NCBI GenBank assembly: GCA_947034895.1
Contig: OX344763.1
Coordinates: 71,505,093 to 71,569,092, forward strand
Length of the DNA stretch: 64,000 nucleotides
From: Rhytidiadelphus loreus
Taxonomy: Eukaryota > Streptophyta > Bryopsida > Hypnales > Hylocomiaceae
Direction of reading: 5' to 3'
Shown here one piece after another: positions 23,450 through 35,276 of the stretch. Within the stretch, counting starts at the first letter, position 1, and the number at the start of each line of letters is the position of its first letter. The translations under genes were made by a program, and so were the position numbers. The notes beneath the pieces are model-generated. The model was given only the letters and a program-made list of their open reading frames with translations. It did no database searches and was not told the DNA's origin.

Positions 23450-25056
23450 TCATTCAACATCCATTTTGCCCTTTTCTTTGCGGTCATGAGCCTCACGTTC
23501 CATCTCATACAAGACTTTCCTACCTTCCAATAGCAAAATCCTAAGGTATCGGTCATCCTTCCCCAACTTCTCTACCAACCAAAATTGCTTGAAAGATTTT
23601 TGGAACTCCAAAAGCGCCTTCAGTGCATCCCAATGTTCTTCCAATTTTGGATCCAATGACAAAGAAACCCCAAGCTTCTTTTTCAAGTCAACTACTTCCG
23701 TTAGAGACAATGTTTGTTTAGTAGCCACGTCTTTCCAACCACACATTTCTGCAACACGGTCAAGGGGGCTTTGTCCTTTAATGCTTTCAAGGAATTTAAT
23801 CTTGATTGTGTTTCTTCCAACCCTCGCTTTTCCAAGTCTGCCTGATCTTCCTCCAGCTTGCATGCTTCCATAATTTTGGCAAGCCGTTCTTTGGCAAACT
23901 CATTGCTAGAAGAACTAGATCCTCCAGCATGCCGAGAAGAGAATCTAAGGTAAAATGCTTCCAAGTCTAAAATCTTTGTTATTTGCGTTGACAAAAGAAC
24001 TTGACGACTTTTAAGTTCAGCACGTAAGCTATTCACAATATCTCCACTCAAAGTTTGTGTTTCTTAATTGCGAAGCTTCTCACATTCTAGATGCTTTTCA
24101 TCCAAGTCATTTAGAAGCTTCTTGAGTTGAGCTCTATAAATAGCTTTGTTGTCCAACATTATTGTGTCAGGGACAGTTCCATCTTCAACGAATTCCTCAC
24201 TTCGGTACATGTCATCAATTCATTCCAATTGGAACAAAGAAGGCTTCACATCTTCTTCCGTTTCCATCTCTGTCCAAAAAACATCATCTTTAGCTTCTTG
24301 CATGCATGCAAGCACATACTGCAAAACTTCATCCTCTTCAGTGCAAGGGACTGTAATCGGATTCACCATAGCAAGAGGCAAAATATCAAGATTTTGTAGT
24401 TGCCTAGCTGGTTCATCTTCTTCTTCCATTTTTGGGGGAGGTAAATTTTGTGAAGTAGAAGCTACCATCGCCATGTTTTTGGGCTCCATTGGAGGGTCTT
24501 CACCAACGTTGTCTTCCTCTCCGGAAGATGAATCAGATGATGTCCACTGAAACTGCTCATCGGGCACTCCCTCCTTCAAGTTTTTCTTCTGGCCTAGCCC
24601 TTTACTTGGATTGGCATATAGAGCCGCCCTTGGAATGTCTTTTGTCGGTGGAAGGCGAGTATGCTTCACTCCCTTGATTGAACTCCAATCCACTCTTTGA
24701 AACAAAATGAGTTCCGCATACACCATTGCACATATGAAATACGGGACTTCGCTCCTGGGCACTGAATATGTGCCATACAAGTATCGATAAATTTCGATAC
24801 AACGTTGCACAAATGCATCATTACAGCATGGATGCAAATTGGCCGTATTGTTGCGCCGATTCGTATAGTGCTGATGATAGGGGAATAACTTGTCGATGTG
24901 GCACCACCCCACGAAGGACTTACAAGTCTTGGCGGTCCAGTGGCCCGTAATTCGATCCCAACCTCGGTAGGCCACATATGCTAGGTCCAAAAGGATGCGT
25001 CGTTGCCTAGGGTGCATGGCTCCTTTTGCCTTGGTCTTCTTCTTGTGGTCCGCCAT
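23450..25056 (-). pseudogene. WCHI-family coiled-coil protein, copy 1
   Basis: Minus strand, ATG at 25056. A Lys/Arg-rich N-terminus (about 25 residues) is followed by the family signature SFVGWCHIDKLFPYH, then NLHPCCNDAFVQRCIEIYRYLYG and an aromatic block AMVYAELILFQRVDWSSIKG. Next comes an acidic Ser-rich linker (SSDSSSGEEDNVGED). The intact part ends at a TGA at 24220; beyond it (24051-23450) coding-like sequence continues in other frames with coiled-coil heptads (LEEDQADLEKRGLEETQSRL) and a basic C-terminus. At least one frameshift (near 23700-23860) and several stops break it. Copies 2 (35277) and 3 (40854) align over the whole N-terminal domain. No RING is seen in this copy. Function unknown; I recall such proteins from bryophyte repeats only. 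Confidence 0.7.
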
Positions 25057-25196
25057 TGGAGATGCTCTCGAGATTTGGGGCAAGGAATCTAAACCTAATA
25101 AGTGCCCGCAAAGTATTATCTAGCGATTAGTGAGTGATGGAGTAAAATCAAGAATATGAGCCACATATAAGTGAAAATCAAAACCCAAGCTCCCAG

Positions 25197-25238
25197 GCAC
25201 GCAATTAGCCATTGTAAAGTAGGTGAAAGGCAGTACGC
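25197..25238 (-). promoter_or_regulatory. Shared core module upstream of WCHI copy 1
   Basis: On the minus strand the segment contains GCGTACTGCCTTTCACCT and then ATGGCTAATTGCGTGC. It aligns closely with 34985-35022 and 31201-31240. It lies about 140 bp before the ATG, between the 12-mer array and the gene. I infer a core promoter or transcription start region. Confidence 0.6.
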
Positions 25239-25269
25239 AGCAAGAAGGGAAAGTGGTGAAGTCAGGTGG

Positions 25270-25740
25270 GGAGACAGCTAATGAACCCGCAATCGCCCTA
25301 GGGCGAGTTCGGGAAGGGGTGTGTGTAGGTCTGAGAGCGACTGCAGGTAGGGCGACTGCGGGTCTAAGGGGCCAACTGCGAAGGCGACTACAGGTAGGGC
25401 AACCGCAAGTCTAAGGCTACAGAAGTACTGGGGAGGGGCCAAAGGCGAAGGCAACTGCGGGTAGGGCGACTGCGGGTCTGGGGCTAGTGGGAATGGGCGA
25501 CTGCGTGTGGGGCGCCACAGAGTAATTTCGAGACCCCGACAGTGGGGCGACCGCGGGTGGGGCGACAACGGGTCTGGGGCTAGTGGGGATGGGTGACCGT
25601 GGGTGGGGTGCTACAGAGTAATTTCTGGACCCCGACATTGGGGCGACCGCGGGTGGGGCGCCACTGAGTAATTTCTGGACCTCGACAGTAGGGCAACCGC
25701 GGGTGGGCGACTGCGGGTACAAGGCGGGATCTTGAATTTC
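25270..25740. repeat. GCGACTGCGGGT array upstream of WCHI copy 1
   Basis: About 17 forward copies and variants. It also contains a longer internal duplication, where the phrase ATTTCTGGACC with its neighbouring motifs recurs at about 25518, 25621 and 25669. Frames through it encode RSP-rich artefacts. Confidence 0.85.
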
Positions 25741-25744
25741 TGAA

Positions 25745-27030
25745 CCTCTAAGACTTTCACTTTGAAGTTCTCTTACACAAAATTCTGGACAGAAATTTAA
25801 GTTTCCAATGCTCTTCATAAAAATGTATTGCATCTTTTCATCTTTTATTTAAAAATTCGGGTTATGCATCTTTAGCCATTTTATTAATTATTGATGCAAC
25901 TTATTAGATTTGACATGCAAAAAGAGGATTCCCTCCCTAACATCACTTCTGCTATTTCAATAAGAAAATAATCAAACATAAGAAATTTACCATCCATAAT
26001 TCTTATGGTTGTGTTTTATTTTCCAATGCAATCTCTATTATGTTTAGTTTGAATTTGTATGGTGAATCCATTATAAAACAAGATCCAACTATGAAGAATG
26101 TGGGATTCTTGATCAATATAGACCACTTTTGGAGAGCTCCAAAAGAAGGGGTTTGGGAATTGATCGGTAAATACCTTTTATTCATTTATGGTGAAGTGTG
26201 ATTGACACATTATGAATTGCGTGGGAGAACAAAACTCAATATAATCAATTATGCATTGCAATATACAATGCATAGGATGGGTGTAGGACGATGGTTGTTC
26301 AAATATCCCATAAGGATTGGGTGTGACAACATGAGCTCCCATATAACTTTCATCATGTGCTTCATCAAACACCGTGAAGATACAGCTGGGAACTAATTGT
26401 CACAATTAATTGTCATAGCTATTTCCCAGTTGTTTTCATGGTTTTGTTCAAATTTTATTTATGTGTACATTCATAAGTACCCAAACAATAAAACTTGTTT
26501 CATATTCATTAAATATGGTTTTGTTCAAATTTTATTTATGTATACATTCATAGGTACCCAAACATTAAAACTTGTTTCATATTCATTAAAAGTGTAGCCA
26601 TCATATTTACAAACAAAGGGATTAAATCAAGGGCATACATTTGTACATTTTCAATATTTGGGGATTTCAAACTTGTGAACCAAGAATAATGGGGCACAAC
26701 ATTTATGGATATATATTTTATTGGGGGGATCACATTTATGGGTATATATTTTTTGGGGGGGATCACAAATCTAAACCATTAAAGTATTGGGCCCTAACCA
26801 ATTAAACATTCATATACCATGGACTATTTAGCAAAATATGATCATCCATCTGAGATAAACAATCCATGCATTGTTTAGCAAAATCATAGTATAGAAATAT
26901 AAAATGAAGTTCTGTGTCAAGCACATTGCTATTTCACATGTCTAGCATGACTTTAGTACTATTATCTTCATAAATAACTTATTTCTTTCTATGATCCCAC
27001 TTCAAAAATCAAAATAGGTACTTATGCCAT
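25745..27030. other. AT-rich spacer with two local duplications
   Basis: No gene seen. A 76-bp direct duplication (starts 26439 and 26515) contains TTTTGTTCAAATTTTATTTA, and a ~36-bp duplication (26699-26766) contains CATTTATGGATATATATTTT-like text followed by GGGGGGATCACA. Confidence 0.55.
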
Positions 27031-27039
27031 GGTACAAGG

Positions 27040-28100
27040 CTACCATTTGATGCACCACAACAATGTCTCCAGTCACGAACGATTTGTCCATGACACAAGG
27101 TTGTCCAAGTTTGCCCGCGCTTGGTTTAACCTATTATTGGTCCGCTCAAAGATATCCGTGGTGTTGATTTGGACGCTCAGAGATTGTGTAAATGCGAGTT
27201 CCGTCCCGTGCTCATCATCCTAAGGTGGAATTGTCATTAGTACATATGATATTCACAGAATGGGATAAAAACAATATTAACCTAGCAGGTATATTTACTC
27301 GTGTTGTGGTATCCACACATTGCACTAACCTTAATGAGTTGTAACACCAAGCATCCATTCTCAGACTCGGAAAGTTTCTCGACATCCTCAAATTCTTCTA
27401 ATAAAGCCCTACATCTCCCGGCCCCCCATATCAATGAATATTAAAACATAACAACTAAATATGGGTATTTTTAGCATATAATCTTATAATATAAGTTTTG
27501 TACTAGAACAACCGAACCTGAGGTTTGTGCAATCTTTTCCTTGCCGAACCCACACATATTCTTCCATCATGGCCCACCCCTCCCTAATGGCCTCATCAAA
27601 TTTGGCTCCCCAAACAATATCGCGTGTGTTTTGTATCAAACACATCACTCGTCCTACAACAAATAAGCACTAAAAGTGAGATGAAATGTCCACCACCAAC
27701 TATCCATCTAGAATTGTTCATTAATACATGTTCATTTCATTATTCAAGGATTCAAATCACCTATACAAAATGAAGGGCAATATTTTACTCACCCATTTTG
27801 CTGGCTTGGAAATGGCCTTTGGACTCATTGCACTGGCCATAATGAGCAAAGCACTACAATTTGTAGCCTTTCCAAAAGTCCTTAATCCTATTTCAAAGAT
27901 CACAAATCAATTCCAATAGAATAGTCATTGTCATGGTGATTCTCCCACCTATTAAAAAGACATTGTCTATAATACAAGTGGACGACAATAAGGAAGTTAA
28001 AGGCAAATTAAACAAATTTTCACCGGAAATATTCATAGTCGAGAATAATTCTGACTTCCTCTGAGCACTTGCTAAATTGGACACCTGCCATTAAGCCTGT
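27040..28100 (-). pseudogene. Spliced gene of unknown function in the giant element
   Basis: On the minus strand several short coding-like exons appear, separated by introns with plausible GT and AG ends. About 28080-27990 reads NLASAQRKSELFSTMNISGENLF; about 27890-27785 reads FGKATNCSALLIMASAMS then a GTGAGT donor; about 27655-27522 reads TRDIVWGAKFDEAIREGW then MMEEYVWVRQGKDCTNLR; about 27420-27330 reads CRALLEEFEDVEKLSES then NGCLVLQLIK; about 27225-27045 reads DDEHGTELAFTQSLSV then NNRLNQARANLDNLVSW. Codon character and splice signals are consistent, but at least one stop interrupts the last exon. I do not recognise the protein. Exon limits are approximate. Upstream, at 28511-28555, lies the same core module found before the other cargo genes, which supports a real gene in this orientation. 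Confidence 0.5.
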
Positions 28101-28109
28101 AAGAAGCCA

Positions 28110-28510
28110 AATAACTAATCATTAGCAATGCAAGAAGATTAAATTTGAATAAGCTACATAACAATTGAGGCCCCCCTACGTTACTATAGCACCCAAAAAT
28201 GAAAGAGAATCAATGAAGAGCCAAAAGAATAATTTTCATTTGAATTGCTAATTGTTTTAAATGTAAATTCAGTGTACACTTTTTAGGTGGCTTCACACCC
28301 ATTTGTATGTGCATCCTTATTATTCAACTACTTTGCCACAATGAATGCAATTGCCGTTTCAAGGCCCTCTACATCAAATGGCTTTGATATTCTCACTATC
28401 CTAAACTAATAGAAAAGATTTTGGGTTCATTGAAGTATACAACAAGTGTTTGCTGGATTATTGGCTGTTTGTTGGAAACCCAAAAAACCACTAGACCTCC
28501 ACAACATTGG
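28110..28510. other. Probable leader or intron of the 27040-28100 gene
   Basis: No convincing coding frame on either strand. Because the core module is at 28511-28555 and the first recognisable exon near 28080, this stretch is probably the 5' untranslated region and first intron. Confidence 0.35.
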
Positions 28511-28555
28511 ACCCACATTCAGCCACTACAAGGCAGGTGAACTACAAGGCGCAGT
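28511..28555 (-). promoter_or_regulatory. Shared core module upstream of the spliced unknown gene
   Basis: Minus-strand text contains ACTGCGCCTTGTAGTTCACCT and GTGGCTGAATGTGGG, aligning with the modules at 31201, 34985 and 25197. As there, a 12-mer array lies directly upstream. Confidence 0.55.
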
Positions 28556-28619
28556 TATGAAAATTATGGACCTTAGGCTGGAACAACCCATAAAATACTC
28601 GCGTTCTCCAGGGGCGCAT

Positions 28620-29068
28620 GCGCTAACCCTAACACGGATACTAGGGCGACTGTGCGTGGGGCGACCGTGGGTCCGGTCCAAGGATCCCTCGCGTCTTTCA
28701 AGGGCGAACTCGGGTCAAGGCGACCTCGGGTCCTTGAGGGGGAAACACTTTTGAAAATCCCCCCCTCCATCAGGGCGACTGCGTATAGGAGGCGACTACG
28801 GGTCAAGGAGAAAATGCAAACTCCTTGACCCGTAGTCGCCCACATGGAGGGGGAGAAAGATATAAAATAATTTTCCGCCCTCAATTAGGGCGACTACGCG
28901 TATGGGGTGACTGCGGGTCAAGGTGGGAGACATCATACTATTTGAAAATGCAATCTCCCCCCTTCCATTAGGGCGACTGCGTGTAGGGGACGACTGCGGG
29001 TCTCCAGTTCACTTCTAGAATCATACCTGGGGTTCTAAGGCGACCGCGCTTGGGGCGACTGCGGGTAT
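28620..29068. repeat. GCGACTGCGGGT array upstream of the spliced unknown gene
   Basis: About 14 copies in forward orientation with more GCGACTGCGTGT-type variants than elsewhere, plus one copy in the opposite direction (28825-28840). Phrases of ~110 bp (a GGGCGACTGCGTGTAGG pair followed by an A-rich line) repeat imperfectly. Confidence 0.8.
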
Positions 29069-29070
29069 GG

Positions 29071-30300
29071 GCATGTTTCACGAGATGGGTTTTTTTGGGA
29101 CCCCTCTCGCATATTGTTTCTAATTTCCTTTGGTCATATGTTACTTTCTCCTTTTTCTTTACAAATTCAATAACCCAGAAAAATCCTAGGTTTTGCATTA
29201 GCTCTCCAACACTCCTTTTGCAAGAAGTTCCAAATGAAAGTTTTATATACATTCAAATAGTGGGGAGGTGTAATTAGATTTATTTGGGCATGTTTCACGA
29301 GATGGGTTTTTTTTTGGGACCCCTCTCCCATATTGTTTATAATTCCCTTTAATCATATGTTACTTCCTCCATTTTCTTTACAAATTCAACAAGACAAAAA
29401 AATCCTAGGTTTTGCATTAGCTCTTCAACACTTCTTTTGCAAGAAGTTCCAAATGAAAGTTTTATGTACGTTCAAATAGTGGGGAGGTGTAATTAGATTT
29501 ATTTGGGCATGTTTCACGAGATGGGTTTTTTTTTGGGACCCCTCTCCCATATTGTTTATAATTCCCTTTAATCATATGTTACTTCCTCCATTTTCTTTAC
29601 AAATTCAACAAGACAAAAAAATCCTAGGTTTTGCATTAGCTCTTCAACACTTCTTTTGCAAGAAGTTCCAAATGAAAGTTTTATGTACGTTCAAATAGTG
29701 GGGAGGTGTAATTAGATTTATTTGGGCATGTTTCACAAGATGGTTTTTTTTTTGGGACCCCTCTCCCATATTGTTTATAATTCCCTTTAATCATATGTTA
29801 CTTCTTCCATTTTCTTTACAAATTCAACAAGACAAAAAAATCCTAGGTTTTGCATTAGCTCTTCAACACTTCTTTTGCAAGAAGTTCCAAATGAAAGTTT
29901 TATATACATTCAAATAGTGGGGAGGTGTAATTAGATTTATTTGGGCATGTTTCACGAGATGGGTTTTTTTTGGGACCCCTCTCCCATATTGTTTATAATT
30001 CCCTTTAATCATATGTTACTTCTTCCATTTTCTTTACAAATTCAACAAGACAAAAAAATCCTAGGTTTTGCATTAGCTCTTCAACACTCCTTTTGCAAGA
30101 AGTTCCAAATGAAAGTTTTATATAGGTTCAAATAGTGGGGAGGTGTAATTAGATTTATTTGGGCATGTTTCACGAGATGGTGTTTTTTGGGACCCCTCTC
30201 CCATATTGTTTTTAATTCCCTTTGATCATATGTTGCTTTCTCCTTTTCCTATACAATTTCAACAAGACCAAAAAGACATGATTTTGCTTTAGGTCTAAAA
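29071..30300. repeat. 218-bp tandem repeat, six units
   Basis: Units begin with GCATGTTTCACGAGATGG at 29071, 29288, 29507, 29726, 29945 and 30163 (periods 217-219). Units two to five are nearly identical, so the amplification is recent compared with the surrounding decay. The first and last units are more diverged, and the last fades out after about 30300. Each unit holds GGGACCCCTCTC and AAATCCTAGGTTTTGCATTAG. No protein is encoded. Confidence 0.95.
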
Positions 30301-30584
30301 CACTACATCTCGTGTCAGATGTGCAAGTATTTTATGTAGGTTTAATGATTTGAATCTAGATAAATGTTTTATTATTGTTTTCCAAGGTCTAGGGTTTAGG
30401 GTTTGGGAACCCCTTCACATTGTGAGAATAATTCTTCCATTGCGTTGCCATGTCTTTGATATGAACTGACGCCTAACATTTATTACCAATTTAGTAAGTG
30501 AGATAAGGAAAAATCAATTAGAATCTCCTCCAGATGCTAATTAGTGTTGGGTCTGTTCTTTGAAATGGTTGTTGGTTTAAGGCG

Positions 30585-31145
30585 ACCTCGGGTCAGGGGC
30601 GACCGCGGATCATCGAGGAAGAGAGAAACACATTTGAATCAGGGCAACTGTGCGTAGGGGGCGACTGTGGGTCAAGGGGGGAGACACCAATTTTTTGGAA
30701 AATGCAAACTCAATCTCCAGTAGGGCGACTGCGCGTAAGGGGCAACTGCAGGTCCTAGAGGAAGACACCAATTTGGCGGAAAATGCTCAATGAGGGCGAC
30801 TGCGCGTAGGGGGCGACTGTGGGTCAAGGAGGGAGACACCAATTTTTTGGAAAATGCAAACTCAATCTCCAGTAGGGCGACTGCGCGTAAGGGGCAACTG
30901 CAGGTCCTAGAGGAAGACACCAATTTGGCGGAAAATGCTCAATGAAGGCGACTGCGCGTAGGGGGCGACTGCGGGTCAAGGAGACTTTCTTTGTGGGCGA
31001 CCGCGCGTGCAAGTTTCAGAATGGTTTAGTTGGTACCCGCGGTCGCCCATTCCCACTGTCTTCAGATCCGCAGTCGCCCCTTTTCTGTCCCGTTGTCGCC
31101 CCCTTCCGACCCGTAGTCATCCAAACACACGCGCCTTGAGGTGAC
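30585..31145. repeat. GCGACTGCGGGT array upstream of the kinase-like gene, two-sided
   Basis: From 30585 to about 31015 the motif reads forward, with a 152-bp tandem duplication (anchors at 30661, 30813 and 30965). From 31035 to 31120 it reads in reverse (ACCCGCGGTCGCC, CCGCAGTCGCC). The gene-proximal copies therefore have the same orientation relative to the gene as at the other cargo genes. Confidence 0.85.
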
Positions 31146-31200
31146 TTCGGGTACTTAAGCGTTAGCCCCACTTCCGATTCTCACCTTACTTTAGCCTTGC

Positions 31201-31240
31201 GCACTGTCTTTCACCTACCTTCAGGTGGCTGGATGTGTGC
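31201..31240 (+). promoter_or_regulatory. Shared core module upstream of the kinase-like gene
   Basis: Contains GCACTGTCTTTCACCT and TTCAGGTGGCTGGATGTG, about 90 bp before the ATG at 31331. Aligned copies lie before the other cargo genes. A transcription initiation role is inferred from its constant position. Confidence 0.6.
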
Positions 31241-31330
31241 CCGTGGACTAGGGTCTCAATTGGGGGGGGAATTTTGCCCTATCAATCTACGAATTTTGAA
31301 CTACGGTTTTGAATTATTTTGAAGTACAAC

Positions 31331-32923
31331 ATGGCTTTTCCACATGAAGGCAACACTACAAGGAGAAAGTCTTTATGGGATCTGGACCTCGATGATCCAA
31401 TTTTTTTCGAGGTTCCAATAGCTGTAAATGAAAACGAAGAAGGAGGGAGTCAAGAGCGACGAAAGGGCAAGAAGCAGAAGTCAACACATCACAAAGACTC
31501 CAACTATCCTCCCCCGAGTTATACCCGATATGCATACGAAGCGTGTCTCCAGTGGTACGTAGGAAAAAGTGTACAATTCTTAGAGGCAAGCTATTTGAGG
31601 TGTCCTACAACTAGTAGTGTGGCCTTGCCAAACGATTTACAGGCACGGATTTTAACCAAGCTAAAGGGATCCGATGATTTCGCAGACATTGATTTGACGA
31701 ATTCTTCGAGACTATTTGAATGGCTTGATAACACATTGAAAGCGGTGATGTTTAATACCAAGAAATTGATGGAGGAACATCGACCATTACTTCCAATAGT
31801 AGAGGAATCAGAAGACCTCAAGGCAGTCCGCCAAAAGATGGAGTGGTGGTCCACCGCAGTGAAGAAATTGGCAAGAGGCTCAGCAAGGGGTTTTAAGTGG
31901 AAAAATGCAACGGTGCAGGTAGCATTTGCATGAGATGGTGGATTGTGTATCACATGAATCCCCGATACGGCGAAAGTGGTGCCCCTTAGTGCTTTTGAAC
32001 GTGAAGGGAGGTATGCAAAAGTGCGTAAGGTACGCATTGAAGGAATGGATACAATTCCAAGCTACATCGCTTTTGTAGGGAATGTATCCAAGGCAATAAA
32101 CCCGCGCGAGGGGAGAGCACAACGATCCATGGAGGCCCTTGCATGCCCCTTTAACCACCCTGGCATCATTAAGTTTTTTGCCATTCATTTTCGCATGAAT
32201 GAAGCGTACACTTTGTGGTGGAATGGGGGCCATTTGAATGAGTTGAGGCATTTAGATTGTTTTGTATCACCAACCATTGACTGGCATGAAATGAAAAAGG
32301 CCACAAGACTTCCTGAAGAGAATCAAAAAGAACTTGGTCTCTTCCGAAGGCACAAGGCAAAGTTGGCATGGGCTTTAGTATATGTGACAAATCTCATGTA
32401 CAAGTGCCGCGTGCTACACAATGACTTGTCTCCCATGAACATCATGTTGCATTTTCCGGATTATTCAAACGACATAATCAACATTGGAATTTGTGATTTT
32501 GGAATATCAAGTCATTTTGACGAAAACGCGCCTGCACATTTTGGAAAGCCATCTGAGGCCGAGAGGAATCAATACCGAGAAGGTCGTTGGTGGGTTGCCC
32601 CGGAGTTGTTTTATGCATATGGACCTCCAAATTCCGATACAAGCATACCGATCATGCAACAACGGTATAAATATACACAACAGTCAGACTCGTATTCTAT
32701 TGGGAAGTTGACCGAATGGATGAGAATTGGTGATATGGACGATTGGGACAAGGATTTGTTCAAGAACCGCGAGGGATCAATGTACTTTGGAATGAAGTTG
32801 CGTGAACTCGTGAACACTGACCCAAAGAAGAGACTAACGTGTATAGAGATCACAAATTCCCTTATGTCTCCACCATGGTCCATGATGCCCCCCGAATTGG
32901 TGTTCCGAGACTCACCTTTGTAA
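31331..32923 (+). pseudogene. Protein-kinase-like gene of the giant element, two in-frame stops
   Basis: One frame runs from the ATG at 31331 to the stop at 32923, broken only by TGA at 31931 and 31955, both one C-to-T change from CGA (Arg). The N-terminal ~200 residues are a Lys-rich region followed by a helical domain (YEACLQWYVGKSVQFLEASY, LFEWLDNTLKAVMFN). The C-terminal ~310 residues have kinase features in order: HNDLSPMN in the catalytic loop (32417-32440; Asn replaces the usual Arg of HRD, catalytic Asp and Asn present), DFG (32494-32502) and APE (32597-32605), then SDSYSIGKL of the F helix. The glycine loop and the invariant Lys are not obvious. Substrate unknown. Apart from the two stops it could be active, so its decay is mild compared with its neighbours. 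Confidence 0.75.
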
Positions 32924-32929
32924 TAGGAT

Positions 32930-34675
32930 AGTCTAGAGCAAGACTTTAGTGGTACAAGCAATGAGCTTGGTGGCCAATTATGTGTTGCTTACTTTGTAAT
33001 ATTTTCCTATAATATATGAAGGAATTTTATGCTACGCGCCTTGTCTTTAGAAAAACAATTACTCAATGGGCTATTTGTCAAATTGTATATATTGAATATG
33101 GCCTTTTACACATTGTTCTGCAAAGTGTAACAACTTTTGAATTCAAATGTTCTTGGTCCTTTTTGATTCCATAGTATATAATGGACGCAAGGAAAATAAG
33201 AAAATGAAAATAAATTAGTTGGTAATTGATGTTGAAGACTTGTATTATTTCTTGAATAAAATGTGCTAGTATGCAATTGAAAGGAGTTTTACTTTCATGG
33301 TCATTGAATTCAAATAGTTGTTTTTTCAATCCCTAAAAAAATGTAAGTCATACATCATTTACATTCTCTTATTATTTTTTCTATTTCCAAAAATAAAAGC
33401 AAGTTTTTTTTTTTTTCCTATTTATTCTAATTCAAATATAGGAAACATAAATTTTAGACTTTTTTAGACTTTTCCTTTTTATTCGTACTTTACCTATTTC
33501 AAAATAGATGAGAAATGTTTTTATTTATTTATTTAACCTTTTTCGCTCTCTTCCTATTTATTTTATTTGGAAAAAAGGAAGTTCATTGACTTCTTGCCAC
33601 CATTTTTTTTTTTTTTGACAATGAAACAAGAGTGGATATTGCAAAAAAGATATGTAGCCATAATCTTTGTCATTTATTAAACACGCAATTCAAGAAAACT
33701 TGAATGAATTCAATAATAAATGTAAATTTGGTTTTACCATATATATTATTCCTAGTAGCATAATGTTTTCCTACCATATTTTTTTTTTGGTATATGTCAT
33801 CCAAATTGATAAAAACACACATTCTTTCATAGATGGTTGGAGTATGATATAAGTCCAACAATGACTTTCATTTATAGATTTGTGTCCATACAAGAAATTT
33901 AGTTATTAGGCATGTAATTTACCAAAATTAGTGTGTGTAACATAGTATGTAATTTGAGTCTACATCCAAAAATACATAATGAACATCTCATGTCAAAACA
34001 ATTACAAAGACATTATTGTTACAATTGCAATGGTTAATAATCATAACATTGGTTATTAACAATTGAATTAGTTATTAACAATAAAATTAGTCATTAACAA
34101 TGAAATTAGTCATTTACAATAAAATTAAGAATTAACAATGAAATTAATTAATAACAATAAAATTGGTTAACAACAACTTCTTCTAAAACAATTGCAAAGA
34201 TTTAACTTCTATTCAGATAATCAATTAGGAATCCATTTGTACCACAACCCACCTCAACCCTAATGGCTCCCCAAATATAGTATAAAGTATAAACTAGTAT
34301 TCCATAAATTTTGCAACACAAATGGGATTGAGCTCACAATCCGTTTTTTTCCCCTGGCGATTTGGTGCTCAAAAGCAACAAAAAATTTAGGCCAGCTACA
34401 AGCTATAGGAATTTTTTAGGAAAATTTTGGATGAAATTGCCAGAAAAACTTCAAATTCTAGAAAAATCTTCGATGAAATCGCCACAATGTAAATGAAAAT
34501 AGAATTATAGATACGTAGTATCACATTTTCTATCCAGTACATGGATTAATGTTGAAGCTTAGAGCACCCCCGTAACATTTAATATCGCCACTTTCCCAAT
34601 GCAAGGAAAAATGGAAAAAAAAAATATCACAATCTATAAACATGTACTAAGAAAGAAAAGAAAAGTCCATGCACT
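32930..34675. other. AT-rich spacer
   Basis: No coding frame of note. Poly-T runs occur at 33405-33417 and 33603-33616, and a ~20-bp degenerate tandem repeat (TTAGTTATTAACAATAAAAT and variants, about seven units) spans 34030-34175. Confidence 0.55.
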
Positions 34676-34679
34676 AATA

Positions 34680-34960
34680 GACGGACCCGCGGTCGCCTGG
34701 GACCCGAGGTCGCCCTAGACCCGCGGTCGCCTTCGCAAAGTGGACCGGAAGTCGTCTTGGACCCGCGGTCACCCAGGACCCGTAGTCGCCCTGGACCCGC
34801 GGTCGCCCAGGACCCACGGTTGCCCACTCGCCCGGGCTCCTTAGACCTGCGGTCGCGTTGGAGCATCTGTACAGACCCGCACTCGCCCCACTTCTGGACC
34901 CGCACACGCCCCAGGGGCGACCTCGAGTACATCAGCGTTCTCCTCCACCCGCAGTCGCCA
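34680..34960. repeat. GCGACTGCGGGT array (reverse orientation) upstream of WCHI copy 2
   Basis: About 14 copies reading ACCCGCGGTCGCC, at ~15-bp spacing in the densest part (34683-34800), all toward the gene at 35277. A single forward variant GGCGACCTCGAGT closes it at 34916. Confidence 0.85.
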
Positions 34961-34984
34961 CTTTCATTTGCCCTGGCATTCTGC

Positions 34985-35022
34985 GCACTACCTTTCACCT
35001 GCTGACGTGGCTAAATGCGTGC
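34985..35022 (+). promoter_or_regulatory. Shared core module upstream of WCHI copy 2
   Basis: Contains GCACTACCTTTCACCTG and GTGGCTAAATGCGTGC. The flanks also align with those at 31201 (a TAAGCGTT/TCAGCGTT phrase upstream and a CTAGGG-rich phrase downstream), so the conserved block is larger than the core. Confidence 0.6.
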
Positions 35023-35276
35023 ACAGAAGCTAGGGGTTTGAGTTGTGAGGGGGATTTTTGTCCCTTTGCACGGCTCATTTTATTCACACTTGGATGACAT
35101 AGGGTGTTTTCCGAGAACATTGTATTTTTGTAAATGTTAAATGTGATAGGATTACATTTAGCATTTCTTACACCTACGGTTTAGGCTTGCAACCCTAAAC
35201 CGCATAGTACTTAGTTGGCTATTTTTGAGACAAAGTGATTGTTATAGAGGGTGAGGACTCTCAACCGCCACATGGT

